Shown piece after piece: positions 27,763 to 39,400 of a stretch of DNA of 64,000 nt. The notes beneath the pieces were generated by a model. That model saw only the letters and a program-made list of their open reading frames with translations, ran no database searches and was not told where the DNA came from. How positions within the stretch are numbered: position 1 is the first letter of the stretch; each line of letters begins with the position of its first letter. The position numbers were made by a program, and so were the translations under genes. Source of the DNA: Notamacropus eugenii (Eukaryota; Chordata; Mammalia; Diprotodontia; Macropodidae). The stretch is from contig NC_092875.1 of NCBI RefSeq assembly GCF_028372415.1, forward strand, positions 50,778,771 to 50,842,770, read 5' to 3'.

Positions 27763-30653
27763 TTTTATTTATTTGTTTTCAACATTCATTTCCATAAAAT
27801 TTTGACTTCCAAATTTTCTCCTCATCTCTCCCCTCCCCCTACTCCAAAACGTCGAGCATTCTAATTGCCCCTATCACCAATCTGCCCTCCCTTATAACAT
27901 CCCTCCCTTCTCTTATCCCCATCTTCTCTTTTTGTCCTGTAGGGCAAGATAAATTTCTGTACCCCATTACCTGTGTTTCTCATTTCCTAGTCGTATGTAA
28001 GAACAATTCTCAACAGTTGTTCCTAAAACTTTGAGTTCCAATTTCTCTTCCTCCCTCCCTCCCCACCCATTCCCTTTGGGAAAGCAAGCAATTCAATATA
28101 GGCCATATATGTGTAGTTTTGCAAATGACTTCTGTAATAGTCGTGTTGTGTAAGACTAACTATATTTCCTTCCATCCTATCCTGCCCCCCATTGCTTCTA
28201 TTCTCTCTTTTGATCCTGTCCCTCCCCAAGAGTGTTGACTTCAAATTGCTCCCTCCTCCCATTGCCCTGCCTTCCATCATCCCCCCCACCCTACTTAACC
28301 CCTTCTTCCCCACTTTCCTGTATTGTAAGATAGGTTTTCATACCAAAGTGAGTGTGCATTTTATTCCTTCCATTAGTTGAATGTGATGAGAGTAAGCTTC
28401 ATGTTTTTTCTCTCACCTCCCCCCTTTTTCCCTCCACTGAAAAGTCTTTTACTTGCCTCTTTTATGAGAGATGATTTGTCCCATTCCATTTCTCCCTTTC
28501 TTCTCCTAATATATTTCTCTCTCATCCCTTAATTTCATTTTTTTAAGATATGATTCCATCCTATTCGACTCACCCTGTACTCTCTGTCTCTCTGTCTCTC
28601 TCTATGTGTGTGTGTGTGTGTGTGTGTGTTTGTGCAATCCCACCAACTACCCAGTTTCAAGAGTTACAAATATTGTCTTTCCATGTAGGAATGTAAACAG
28701 TTCAACTTTAGTAAGTCTGTTATGATTTCTCTTTACTGTTTACCTTTTCATGCTTCTCTTCATTCTTGTGTTTGAAAGTCAAATTTTCTCTTCAACTCTG
28801 GTCTTTTCATCAAGAATGCTTGAAAGTCCTTGATTTCATTGAAAGACCATTTTTTCCCCTGAAGTATTATACTCAGTTTTGCTGGGTAGGTGATTCTTGG
28901 TTTTAGTCCTAGTTCCTTTGACTTCTGGAATATCATATTCCATGCCCTTCGATCCCTTAATGTAGAAGCTGCTAGATCTTGTGTTATCCTAATTGTATTT
29001 CCACAATACTCGAATTGTTTCTTTCTAGTTGCTTGCAATATTTTCTCCTTGACCTGGGAACTCTGGAATTTGGCCATAATGTTCCTAGGAGTTTCTTTTT
29101 TTGGATCTCTTTCAGGAGGTGATCAGTGGATTCTTTCAATATTTATTTTGCCCCCTGGTTCTGGAATATCAGGACAGTTTTCCTTGATAATTTCATGAAA
29201 GATGATGTCTAGGCTCTTTTTTTGATCAAGGCTTTCAGGTAGTCCCATAATTTTTAAATTGTCTCTCCTGGATCTATTTTCCAGGTCAGTTGTTTTTCCA
29301 ATGAGATATTTCACACTATCTTCCATTTTTTCATTCTTTTGGTTTTGTTCTGTGATTTCTTGGTTTCTCATAAAGTCATTAGCTTCCATCTGTTCCATTC
29401 TAATTTTGAAAGAACTATTTTCTTCAGTGAGCTTTTGAACCTCCTTTCCCATTTGGCTAATTCTGCTTTTGAAAGCATTCTTCTCCTCATTGGCTTTTTG
29501 AACCTCTTTTGCCAATTGAGTTAGCCTGTTTTTAAAGGTGTTATTTTCTTCAGCATTTTTTGGGGTCTCCTTTAGCAAGGTGTTGACCTACTTTTCATGA
29601 TTTTCTTGCATCTCTCTCATTTGTCTTCCCAATTTTTCCTCCACCTCTCTAACTTGATTTTCAAAATCCTTTTTGAGCTCTTCCATGGCCTGAGCCCATT
29701 GAATATTTATTTTGGATGTTTGGGATACAGAAGCCTTGACTTTTATGTCTTTCCCTGATGGTAAGCGTTATTCTTCCTCATCTGAAAGGCTGGGAGAAGA
29801 TATCTGTTCACCAAGAAAGTAACCTTCTATGGTCTTATTTTTTTTCCCTTTTTTGGGCATTTTCCCAACCAGTTACTTGACTTTTGGGTCCTTTGTCAAG
29901 AGTAGGGTATACTCTGGGGATCTGTAAGATCTCAGTTCTTCCAAGGTTGCACAATCAAGTGTGTACACTGGTCTGGGAGCAGGTAGAGATTTTTGTGCCC
30001 AGAATTTTAGTAGAGTTTCCTCTTCACAACCACCTGGCCTCCAGTTTTGGCAAGCCAGCACCGGGGGCTGAGATTCAGATAAGCTGCGGGGGCAGGGATG
30101 CCATTCAATGTGAGATAAAGATCAACTGCCCCAGGGCCTTTACACAGGGCTGAGGTAAGAATCAGCTGCTCAGTGCCCCCAGGGGTTTTACAATCCAACA
30201 GTGGATGTGAGCTGCTGTAGGGGCTGCTGTGGGAACTGCTGCCACCTGCCTGATGTGGCCTCTGGGGTGGCTGCCTGAGGCCAGAGCTATGGGAAAGCTC
30301 TTCTCCCTTCTTAGCCAGCTGAAGAAACCCTGTCACTGACCTTTGGTGCCTGTGGGTTGAGGGATCTGTGAACCACAGGACATTCCGACCCCAAGGCCTG
30401 CTCACACCCTCCTCCCAGAGCCATGAAGTGCGGCCAAGGCTGGGCTGGGCTCTGCTCCCTATCCGATGTGACAGACGTTTCCCGTGGGCCTTTCAGGTCA
30501 CACTGGATTGGAAATCTTCTCCACTCTGTTGTTCTGTGGCTTCTGCTGCTCTAGAATTTGTTGAGAGCCTTTCTTTACAGGTATTTTATGGGCTGTGGGG
30601 GGAGAGCTAGCATATGTGTGTCTTTCTACTCCATCATCTTGGCTCTGCCCCAC
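27763..30653 (-). mobile_element. Full-length ORF1-only L1 (HAL1-type), nested
   Basis: On the minus strand the element starts GGGCAGAGCCAAGATGATGG, like the YY1-bearing start of L1. It has a GC-rich 5' UTR of about 790 bases, then an ORF1 from about 29862 to 28757 with a heptad coiled coil (29,300-29,580) and an RRM/CTD part (28,760-29,270). In-frame stops lie near 29,769, 29,588 and 29,120. After ORF1 come the usual spacer and an L1 3' UTR, then poly(A); ORF2 is missing altogether. The flanks CCAAAGAGATTTTT at 27749-27762 and 30654-30667 are identical, and the cut site reads TTTTT/AAAA on the element strand, as L1 endonuclease prefers. Confidence 0.85.
28603..28633 (+). repeat. (TG)n microsatellite in the spacer of the nested L1
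   Basis: About fourteen TG units following a CTCTGTCTCT run. Confidence 0.9.
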
Positions 30654-31083
30654 CCAAAGAGATTTTTAAAAAGGGAAAAGGATCTATTTGTGCAAAAAAT
30701 ATTTATAGCAGCTCTTTTTGTGTTAGCAAAGAATTGAAAATTAAGGACCTGCCTGTCAATTGGGGAGCAGCTATAGAACTTGGTATATGATTATAAAGGA
30801 ATATATATATATATCACTATCGTGCTATAAGAAATGAAGAGCATGATGATTTCGGAAAACTCTGGAAAGACTTACACAAACTGATGCTAAGTGAAGTGGG
30901 CAGAATCAGGAGAACATTGAACACAGACGCAGCAATATTGTAAGTTGAACAACTGTGAATGACTTAACTATTCTCAGCAATATAATGATGTAAGACAATC
31001 CCAAAGGGTTAGGATGAAAACTGCTATTCATCTCCACAGAAAAAACTGATGGAGTCTGAATGCATATCGAAGCTTATTATTTT

Positions 31084-31118
31084 TTACTTTCTTTCTTTCT
31101 TTCTTTTTCTTTCTTTCA
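31084..31118 (+). repeat. (CTTT)n tract in an L1 3' UTR
   Basis: CTTT units in the 3' UTR of the split L1. Confidence 0.85.
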
Positions 31119-31290
31119 TGTGCATTTTCTTCCACAAAATGACTAATATGGGAATGTGTTTTACATGATAGTAAACTATATCAGATTGCTTCCCACCTCA
31201 GGGAGTGGGGAGAGGAAGGAGTAAATTTGGAACTCAAAATGTTAAAAATTGTTTTTTACATGTAATTGGAGGGGGGATAAAATATTCTTT

Positions 31291-31880
31291 AAGCATAGCA
31301 GCAATAATAGAAGATCTGGAAGGCACAATGTAAGCACTGGATAGAAGTGATAGGGACATGGGAGGGATGGGACCATTGTAGGGAACAGGGACTGGTAAGG
31401 AGTGAATAATTGGTATCTGTGATATCTATCATTTCCATGGAAGTAGGAGGAATCCCCAGGGGTTCCATAAGGAAATTTTAGTCAGTGAAACTTGGGGAGA
31501 ACAGCTTCTTGGACTCATGCTTGGGGGTAGGGAAAAGGCTATGCCTCAGGCTAAGTGATGAGGTGAGATTTTGTGTGCCAGTGTAATTTAACTTTTCCCC
31601 ATTTTCTGGTGAGAGGTCTGGTAATTAAGTATGGATTTGTTTCACTTGATTATGCTTACTTATTACAAAGAATCTGGGTGACCATTTTTCAGGTACCTCA
31701 AGTAAGGGTGGGATGAGTCGATCTCTGAGGTTCCTTCCAACTAAATTTCTGTGATTCTGTGACATGCTTCAGAGGGCTAGAGGAGGAAGACTGGACAAGG
31801 TATGAGATCACTGATCCCTACTGCTAGATGAGCACTGAGAAAGCAGTTGGGCAAAGAAGACTCTTCTTATAGCCTTCCTT
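31291..31880. other. Unassigned sequence, no exon seen
   Basis: Unique-looking, mixed composition. A short CTCTGAGGTTCCTTCCAACT phrase near 31,722 is like the 3' end of a CR1/L3-type LINE. Confidence 0.35.
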
Positions 31881-31884
31881 ACTC

Positions 31885-32050
31885 TCCCTCAGGAAGGCAA
31901 AGTGATATAGTCGATAGAGGGCTGGCCCTGGAGCCAGGAAAACCTGGGTTCCAGCTTTGCCTCTGATACAAACTGGCAGTGTGACCATGTGACCCTGGAT
32001 AAATCATTTAATTTCTCAGTACCCCCAAAACAGTTCTAGGACTATCAATG
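31885..32050 (+). mobile_element. tRNA-headed SINE/MIR copy
   Basis: AAAGTGATATAGTCGATAGA then GGGTTCCAGCTTTGCCTCTG marks a diverged tRNA-like head, followed by a CORE-like body. Confidence 0.65.
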
Positions 32051-32189
32051 AATATGAGTTGTTGATCTACGTTGGTGGAAGGAGTTTCCATATTGGGAGT
32101 TCCCTATATTGATGAAATCACAAGTTTGAAGCAAAACTTCCCACAAAAAATTCCAAAGCACTTTCATCTCCTATTTCATCTTTGTGCAT

Positions 32190-32520
32190 GGGCAGCTAGG
32201 TGGTGCAGTGGATAGAGCAGCAGTGCAGGAGTCAGGAGGACCTGAGTTCAAATCTCACCTCAGACACTTGACATTCACTAGCTGTGTGACCTTGCACAAG
32301 TCACTTAACCCCAATTGCCTCATCCTGGGTCATCTCCAGTCATCCTGATGAATATCTGGTCACTAGATTCAGATGGCTCTGGAGGAGAAGTGAGGTTGGT
32401 GACTTGCACAGCCTTCCCTCACTCAAAACAAAGTCAAGTGCAAGTCATGTCATCATTTCTCTGATGGCATGGTCTTCTTCAGTAACAAAGGATGAACACA
32501 CACACACACACACACACACA
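32190..32520 (+). mobile_element. Complete RTE-tailed SINE (MAR1/WSINE1-type)
   Basis: It has a tRNA-like head (GGCAGCTAGGTGGTGCAGTG, GAGTTCAAATCTCACC), then the CCAGTCATCCTGATGAATAT body, the ATGGTCTTCTTCAGTAACAA tail and a (CA)n end. It is the most complete copy in the window and shows that head and tail belong to one unit. Confidence 0.88.
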
Positions 32521-33351
32521 TCTTTGTGCATACCCTCACTACCAGTCTTATAGATTGCTCCAAGAGTTGCTAAAACCTAAAAAGAAATCCCCTGTGATCA
32601 ACCTGGTTATGGGCATCTCTGAATTTAGTTTATCTTGTCCTCCTACAAAAGAATCTTAGTGACCCATTCCTGAGTCTATACTGAAAGCCTCTCTACCTTG
32701 GTAGAACCCCAAAGCATCTGTATTCCATTGACTTATCCATGGAGAAGCCAGATTCGCATCCATGCCCAAATGAGGCATCAGAGTAGGATGTTGTGGTAGC
32801 GACTGAATTATTTTCAAATAACATAGAGAATATCCCATTATTGGTATGGAAGCCAACACTCTAAAGCAAGACAATCAGCCCTTTTGATTCTACTTTCCAT
32901 GACTCTGCCATGGAAACAACAGTAAAATGGACATATCCATAATGTGTGCTCCTTTTGGAAAACCCTTATGGAATAAGAAATTGAGTGAGACCTCCAGGAA
33001 CGTGCCCCCCAGGGTGAAGGGACTTTAGCCATAGGGAGGGAGGAATGATGATACCTGTTCCATCCCTATTCTCCCTCAGTGTTCAGCATAGTGCCTGGCA
33101 CACACTAAATGCTTAATAATGTTTGCTAGCTATAGATAGAACATTTATTAAGCACTTATAGTGTGCCAGACATAGTGCTGAGCGCTGCAGGTGCAAATAC
33201 AGTAAAACAAAATGAACTTTATTCTTAAGCTTACATTCTAATAGGGGAAGACAAGATTTAATGAGGAGCTGGAGATCTAAAGGAGAGAGACTACTTTCCA
33301 GGGAACAAAGCTTCTGGGAAAGGAGGTGCTTTGGGATCCTCATAAAATAGT
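32521..33351. other. Unassigned sequence with a dispersed repeat copy
   Basis: A short L2-like end lies near 33,080-33,130, followed by the dispersed repeat at 33,130-33,300 (TTTATTAAGCACTTATAGTG). The rest shows no gene. Confidence 0.4.
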
Positions 33352-33612
33352 TGTACTCTCTCTGTCTCTGTTTCTCTCTGTTTCTCTGTCTCTGTCTCTC
33401 TCTGTCTCTCTGTGTGTCTCTCTGTCTCTGTCTCTGTCTCTCTGTGTGTCTCTCTCTGTCTCTGTCCCTCTCTCCTCTCTTTCCCCCCTCTCCTCTCTCT
33501 TTCCTCCTCCTCTTTTTCCCCTTTCTTCCCTGCCTCTCTTCCTCCCCCTCTTTTCTCTTGCCCCCTCTTTTTCCCTCCTCTCCTCTCTTTTTCTTCTTCT
33601 CTCCCCCATATA
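33352..33612 (+). repeat. Long (CT)n / CTGT polypyrimidine tract
   Basis: About 260 bases of CTCTGTCTCT-like and then CT/CCT-rich sequence. It creates long low-complexity open frames on both strands that are not genes. Confidence 0.92.
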
Positions 33613-33869
33613 TAAGTATATATAGATATATGTACCTATCTAGCCATATCTATTTATCATCTACTTATTTATTTCTCCATCCGTCTCTCATCTCTACTTC
33701 TCTATCCACCCACCCATCTGTCTATGAATCATATCTATATCTCTTTGTTATTAACTCCTTTGCAGATACCAGTCTCTGCCCTGTCAATCCTTTCTGTCTG
33801 TCCAGGTCCATATCAGCCCTTCCCTCTCCCTGTCTCCTTCTTTATGGCTTCCTCACTTCACTTCTTCAG

Positions 33870-34360
33870 GATCAGAGGCAGCTGGATAGTGCAGTGAGTA
33901 GACATAGAACTTGGGAGTCAGAAAGACCTGAGTTCAAATCCTCAGATACTCTCTAGCTGTTCAGTCTTGGACAAGTCACTTAAACTCTGTGCCTCTATTT
34001 CCCTACCTATAAGATGGGCTAATAATGGCACTTAGAGATGTTGAGAGGATCAAAGGAGTTAACATGCAAAGCACTTTCCCAGCCTTAAAGTACTGTATAA
34101 ATACTAGCTGTTATTGTTAGTTGTAGAGAGAATGCTTGACCTGAATTCAGATGCATTGAGATACTTGCTAGCTGTGTGTGTGACCCTGAGCAAGTCACTT
34201 AATCTGTCTACCTCAGTTTCCTTATCTGTAAAATGGGGATAATAATAGTACCTAGCTCACAGGGTTGCTATGACTATCAAACGAGATAATATTTGTAAGG
34301 TGCTTTGCAAACCTTAAAGCAACATAGAAATGCTATCATCATCATCATCAACATCTTTAG
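33870..34360 (+). mobile_element. Two tandem MIR/CORE-SINE copies
   Basis: The first spans about 33,870-34,130 (GGCAGCTGGATAGTGCAGTG, GAGTTCAAATCCTCAG). The second spans about 34,135-34,360 (GACCCTGAGCAAGTCACTTA, GGTGCTTTGCAAACCTTAAA) and ends in (ATC)n. Confidence 0.75.
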
Positions 34361-34781
34361 AGTCTGACGCTTGGCTGCTTATAAGAATCGGCAACGTGGT
34401 GGAGTCCCAGAGTCCGTGTAAAGAGCACTGACTTCATAGACTCTGCGTTCAGATCTTCATTCTGCTCCTTCCTGATCCCTGGCGTCAGCTCTCCACATGG
34501 ATGAGATCACAGCCACCTTGCTTCTCAGGTGGCTTCTTGTCTATAGATCTCAGTTTCTCTGTCTTCAAATTGAAGGAGTGGATGATCTCTAGGGTTCCTC
34601 AAGCTCTAACTCTTAGGATCTAGTTGCCCTCAGATCCTTCATCCCCTTCCCTATGAGTTTCCCTTCAAGAATGCTCCCTCCACCTCCCCCAAGTGTCAAA
34701 GAACACACCGTTCATTCATTTGATCCACAAATACTTGCTAAATCCCTTCTTTGTACCTAGTGTTGTGTTTTTCTTTCTCAG

Positions 34782-34856
34782 TATTTCTTGATGTTCTCAA
34801 ATGAGGAAAGAAGAGACTGGTTGCGGTCAGAGCCCTTCGGGGACCTGAGGCTCCAG
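34782..34856 (+). other. Exon-like segment of unknown gene
   Basis: A strong acceptor (GTGTTTTTCTTTCTCAG) is followed by 25 codons open in only one frame (MFSNEERRDWL, then EPFGDLRLQ) and a GTGAAGAG donor. If the donor is not used, the frame ends in TAG twelve bases on. It is outside recognisable repeats. It could be an internal exon or a terminal exon. No family is recognised, and chance cannot be excluded. Confidence 0.3.
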
Positions 34857-34859
34857 GTG

Positions 34860-35840
34860 AAGAGCTAGAGACACACACATGCTATTATCTGTCCCTGGCA
34901 TCTCAGATTTGGAGCTTGGGTGAAGGGAGATATTTGGGAAGAATTGCAATACCTGGTCATTCAAAGCAAGAGCAGAGTCATCTTCTCACCCTCCTTCCTG
35001 TTAGAAAAATCTTCCAGTTTCACCAAGTGGAGAATGGGTCTCAGGCTATGGTAAAGACAATATTCTACCTAGGATCTGGATCAGGAAACTGAGCTGCTTG
35101 GTACTTGGACTCATCTGTGGTAGATCACAGGAAGATGAGCTTGGTCTCATGCCCATCCTAATTTCCTGTTTTCTAGGAGGCACCTGATCAGCCCTCTTCT
35201 ATTGCTTTCTGTGACTGCAAGAGCTGGCAAAGCAATATCTCCATGAATTACTTTGATCTTGCCCCCGCAGCCTCACCCTGGGCTATTTCTGCAGGCTCAA
35301 ATCAAACCCCACTTTCTAGTACAGCACATTCTTGCTACAAACTTTTCTAGGAATAAAGGATCTAAATCTGGGAGAGACCTTAGAGATCATCCAATTCAAA
35401 GACTTCCTTAAGTACATGAGCAAACTGAGAAGGGAGGAATTAAGGATGGTGGGTAGATTGCTGGACCTGAAATTAGAAAGACCTGGGTTCACATCCCACT
35501 TCTTTTTCTTAATTAGCTAGGTGACCATAAGCTAATTACTTAACCTCTTTACTTGGGGAGGATCAGCACCTCTGGTATGAGGGCTGCTCATCCACCTTTG
35601 GGGTCCACCTTCACCCAACTCTCACCTGTGGCTCCAAGCAGCTGTAGCATAGGCAGCAGCCACACACAAGTAAAACCATCTTGCCAGATGGGTAAAACCA
35701 GGTCAAGGGTGATAATGTTTAATATAAAATTTTGGAATAATCTCTTTGTTCTCTCTGAAGTAAACTCAGAGAGTGCCTCTTCCTATGTCAGCAAAAGCCA
35801 GCCAAGGCTGACTCTACACTCCTTAAGGAGACCTTTAACC
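34860..35840. other. Unassigned, partly unique sequence
   Basis: Open segments follow pyrimidine-AG signals near 35,005 and 35,176, but nothing ties them together. A MIR-like fragment lies near 35,380-35,530. Confidence 0.3.
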
Positions 35841-35847
35841 TAAGACA

Positions 35848-35985
35848 CTATATCTTGAATAATAAGACTTTCCTTTGATGAATAATGAGACTTTCCTTTG
35901 ATGAATCTTATTATCTATAGACACATACTATGTTATGAATAATGGGACTTTCCTTTGATCTATAGACATATACTATGTTATGGCG
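35848..35985 (+). repeat. Short interleaved tandem duplications
   Basis: GACTTTCCTTTGATGAAT occurs at least twice and a shortened form once more. ATCTATAGACACATACTATG and ATCTATAGACATATACTATG also form a pair. Replication slippage is the likely cause. Confidence 0.75.
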
Positions 35986-36359
35986 TATTAATGATAAAGA
36001 AAATATAGACATCTTAGATCATAATTTCTATTGAACATTGTTTACCCTTTCCTATGTCAATTATCTGTTTAAGGGAGGAAGCCTGCCACTTACTAGTGGT
36101 GGGGTTTCTTTCCTTATCACCGAGACATATGATTACCCAGCTTGGAATCTCAAGGCCTGACTAACATTGCTTTGTTAATTGTCCTGTCTTACTGAATTTA
36201 TGATTTGCTTAATTAGGAGAGTTTCTTTCTCATGGCAAAATGTACTTAAGACAGATGATTTCTGTACTAGATAGTCAGAGTCACCTCTGACTCCATAGCG
36301 CTATGTAACTGTTTTCTTTATGGGGAATTGATCAATTAATTAATTAAATCATAAAATGT

Positions 36360-36715
36360 ATGCATTTAGCCATGTTGCCTTTTCTCTAACCAAGTTTTCA
36401 GGTCAACAAGGGTAACCCATCCGTGAGTTAAGGGGATATCCACCCCAAGCATGTGAAGATTCCCTGGTGGAATGGGTGAATGAGAACAATGACTATGAAG
36501 GTGACTGAAGTAGGTGCTGTGGAACCTGACAGCTTGATCAGACACCAAAGAGGACAAGGTCATCCAGGGCCATCCCTTGCCATTTTGACTTTTCTCCTTC
36601 TTCTGGACTTTGACAACTTAGAAAGAGAGAGTGAAGCTGACAACTTAGTGCAGTTCGTGTGCAAGTCAAGATGTCACCCATGATGTCATTGAAAATGAAG
36701 GATGAACAATAACTC
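36360..36715 (+). mobile_element. RTE LINE/SINE 3' end
   Basis: Ends in GTGCAAGTCAAGATGTCACC, then GATGTCATTGAAAATGAAGG, like the tails of the RTE-tailed SINEs. The upstream part is LINE-like or diverged. Confidence 0.6.
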
Positions 36716-36954
36716 TTTAACGCTCAGTGTCCTTATTTAAGAAAAGGAATAACAATTCCTGTAATGCCTATCCTCCCAGGGTAATTATGTGGTCTGAGTG
36801 AGGTAATGTATGGTAAGGTAGGATTAGAGGAACTCCTGGGGTGACCACATGTGCATTATACACTTTCTATGGCACATGTGCCAGTTACTCCTCATTAGTC
36901 CTTTGGTCCCCAGTGAGGGGCTGGGACAGGAAGATCTTCCACTCTCTACCTTTC

Positions 36955-37000
36955 TCTGTGTGTGTGTGTGTGTGTGTGTATGTGTTTGTGTATGTATGTG
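36955..37000 (+). repeat. (TG)n microsatellite
   Basis: TGTG units with TATG interruptions. Confidence 0.88.
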
Positions 37001-37484
37001 CGTGTCTCTGTTTCTCCCTGTCTCTCTTTGTCTGTATCTGTCTCTCTCTCTCCTACAAGCACACATCAGAGACCACCCTCTCTCTGCTCGCCCAGGTTAG
37101 CCAGAGCTGCCTTTGTGTTTCTTCCCCCAGTACAGGTCTGTGATCAGCAAATCCTGAGAGGTGAACATTTCCAGCCTACACATGAATCCAAGAGTTCCTG
37201 GGTCCCAGAGTCAGAGCTGGTTGCTTAGCAAGCAACGCTTCACTACATTTTGGAGATGACGGGTGACCATGTCATCCTAAACCTGCAAGGTCCAAGAATA
37301 ACGTCTAAATGGCCACGAGATGAGTCCCTCACAGCAGGATATGTCTGAAGTGAAAGGGAAAATTCACCGTTTGGACAGATTCTTAAGGATGTTCATCCTT
37401 ATGTTTGTTCATATGTGTTTTAATAATAATAGTAATATTAGTAATATTATCTATTATAGACATTATATATCTCTATCTAATTAT

Positions 37485-37790
37485 ATCTAATAATAATAAT
37501 AGCTAGCACTTATGCAGTACTTTAAGGTTTGCAAAATGCGTTAAAATATTGTTACTTTTATCCTTACAACAACCCTGGTGTTGTACCTAGGCTGGTGGGA
37601 GAAGAGGTAGGTGCTTTTATTTTATTTATCATTGATAGGTGCTTTTATTATCCCCATTTTACAGGTGAGGAAACTGAAATTAAATGCTTTACCCAGGATC
37701 ACACAGCTTAGAAAGTGTCTGTGGCTGGATTTGAACTCAGGTCCTCCAGACTCCAGCGCTCTATCCACTGCAGCACCTAGTTGTTTCTAT
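37485..37790 (-). mobile_element. MIR/CORE-SINE copy with a local duplication
   Basis: The reversed SINE ends in GCGCTCTATCCACTGCAGCA. Inside it, TAGGTGCTTTTATT is repeated with a 15-base spacer, a small slippage duplication. Confidence 0.75.
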
Positions 37791-38369
37791 GTTTTAAGCA
37801 TCTCTTTTATGAAGGAGGCTAATTTTTATAGAGAGTGGTGAGGCTCCACTCCCCCACCCCAGCTCCCACCCAAGATGAGGATGAGCAGCTCTCCCCAAAT
37901 CTAGGGTTTGTGCTGGACTATGCCTACCTTTCCTTTTCTTCTCTCTTATAATAAACTCTAAGAGGCACCAATCAGTTACTCTTCATTATTAAGAATTGGC
38001 TGGTTTTTCCATCTTTTGAAGCATAACATTATTATTCAGGCAAGTCATGACACTCTGGTTGCCCTTCTGTCAAAAGAGAGCTCTAGCAGATACCTGGCTA
38101 ACTGAAGCCACACTATCCTATGACAGAGTTAGAGCTATAAAGGATCTATAGAGGCCATGGAGTACATCCTCTTATTTTACAGATAAAGAAACTGAGACAC
38201 AGAAAGGTTAAATGACTTGCCCAGGGTCATTATTATATGATATCTCTTTATCAGGCTTGTGATCAGTTCCCCAAACTGCTCTTCTATTTCTTCTGTCTGA
38301 TCTGTTGTATACTCTCAGGATAAAATTATTTGAGTTCTCTCTATTAATCTTTACCCAAAAGCTCTATAC
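37791..38369. other. No gene seen
   Basis: Unassigned sequence with a MIR-like fragment at about 38,150-38,235. Confidence 0.35.
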
Positions 38370-38880
38370 TTGGTTTGCAAACTTTCTGATCTCAGGACTC
38401 CTTTATGTTCCTAAAAATTATTGAGGACCCTAAAGAGCTTTTGTTTATGTGGATTGTATCGCTCTTTCCCATATTATAAATTCAAATGATACATTTAAAA
38501 AGCATTCAGTTAATTCATGTTAAAATAATAAACCTATTACATATGAATATAAATAACATATTTTTATGAAAAATAACTACTTTTTCCCAAACAAAAAATT
38601 AATGTGTAGCATTATCTTACATATTTTTGCATATCACTTTAATGTATGGTTCAGTAGAAGACAGCTGGATTCTCTTGTCTGCTTTTGCATTCAATCTGTT
38701 GCAATATGTTATTTTTAGTTGATGTATACTTGTGTGTGGCTGCTGGAAAATGGAGGAGTGTTTAAATAGGCAAATAATTTCTTAGTATTATAAGAAAAAG
38801 TAGCTTTGACTTTGAGGACCCTGTGAAAGTGTCTAGAGGACCCACAAGGTTCTGTGGACTGAACTTTGAAAACCTTTACT
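38370..38880. mobile_element. hAT-type non-autonomous DNA transposon
   Basis: Starts GTTTGCAAACTTTCTGATCT and ends TCTGTGGACTGAACTTTGAA, which are diverged inverted ends. The interior AAGACAGCTGGATTCTCTTG is typical of an old mammal-wide DNA element whose name I cannot fix. Confidence 0.65.
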
Positions 38881-38899
38881 CTACATCGCACTTTCCTCC

Positions 38900-39400
38900 T
38901 CTAATGTGGGGCAGTGAAATGAATCTGACATTATAGGACCTAGGCTCCACCACTTACTAGCTGTGCGACCTTGGACAAGTTATTTTGACTCTTTGGGTTT
39001 CAGTTTCCTCCTTTGTAAAGTTAGGTTGAATTAGATGACCTCTAGAGTTCCTTCTAGCTCTGAATGATTTTATGGTCTATCATCCCATGATTCTACCTTC
39101 TTAATATACAAGGCTACCCCAAGATCCCTGCATTTTACCAATTCTATTTCTTTTGAATACAATGTAACAGCGAGCATTTATACAGCACTTTGAGGTTTGC
39201 AAAGAACTTTATATATGTTAACTCATTTGAGCCTTATAACACTCCTGGGAGGTAGGTATTACTATTATCCCAATGTTTACAGGTAAGGAAACTGAGGTAC
39301 AGAGTGGTGAAGTGACTTGCGCAGGGTCACACATCTAGGAAGTGTCTCAGGCCGCGTTTAAACTCAGGTTTTCTCACTCCAAGTTCTCTACCAATTCAGA
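38900..39400. mobile_element. Two MIR copies, opposite orientation
   Basis: About 38,900-39,085 reads forward (CTTACTAGCTGTGCGACCTT). About 39,165-39,400 reads in reverse (GAGGTACAGAGTGGTGAAGT, then CAGGGTCACACATCTAGGAA). Confidence 0.75.

Larger units (their letters stand above)
27290..31290 (+). mobile_element. 5'-truncated L1 split by a nested element
   Basis: ORF2 C-terminal sequence runs from 27290 to 27762 (REMQIKTAL, then HSGEQFG) and resumes at 30654 with the residues that normally follow. It continues through the 3' UTR to an A-rich end near 31,280. The gap is filled by the element at 27763-30653. Confidence 0.88.

Noticed and set aside
32190..32260. tRNA-like gene with box A and box B
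   Set aside because: It is the head of a SINE with RTE-like tail and (CA)n end; no acceptor stem typical of a real tRNA.
33351..33956. 201-codon open frame
   Set aside because: It is almost all Ser, Leu, Pro, Phe and Val from a CT-repeat tract; low complexity, not a gene.
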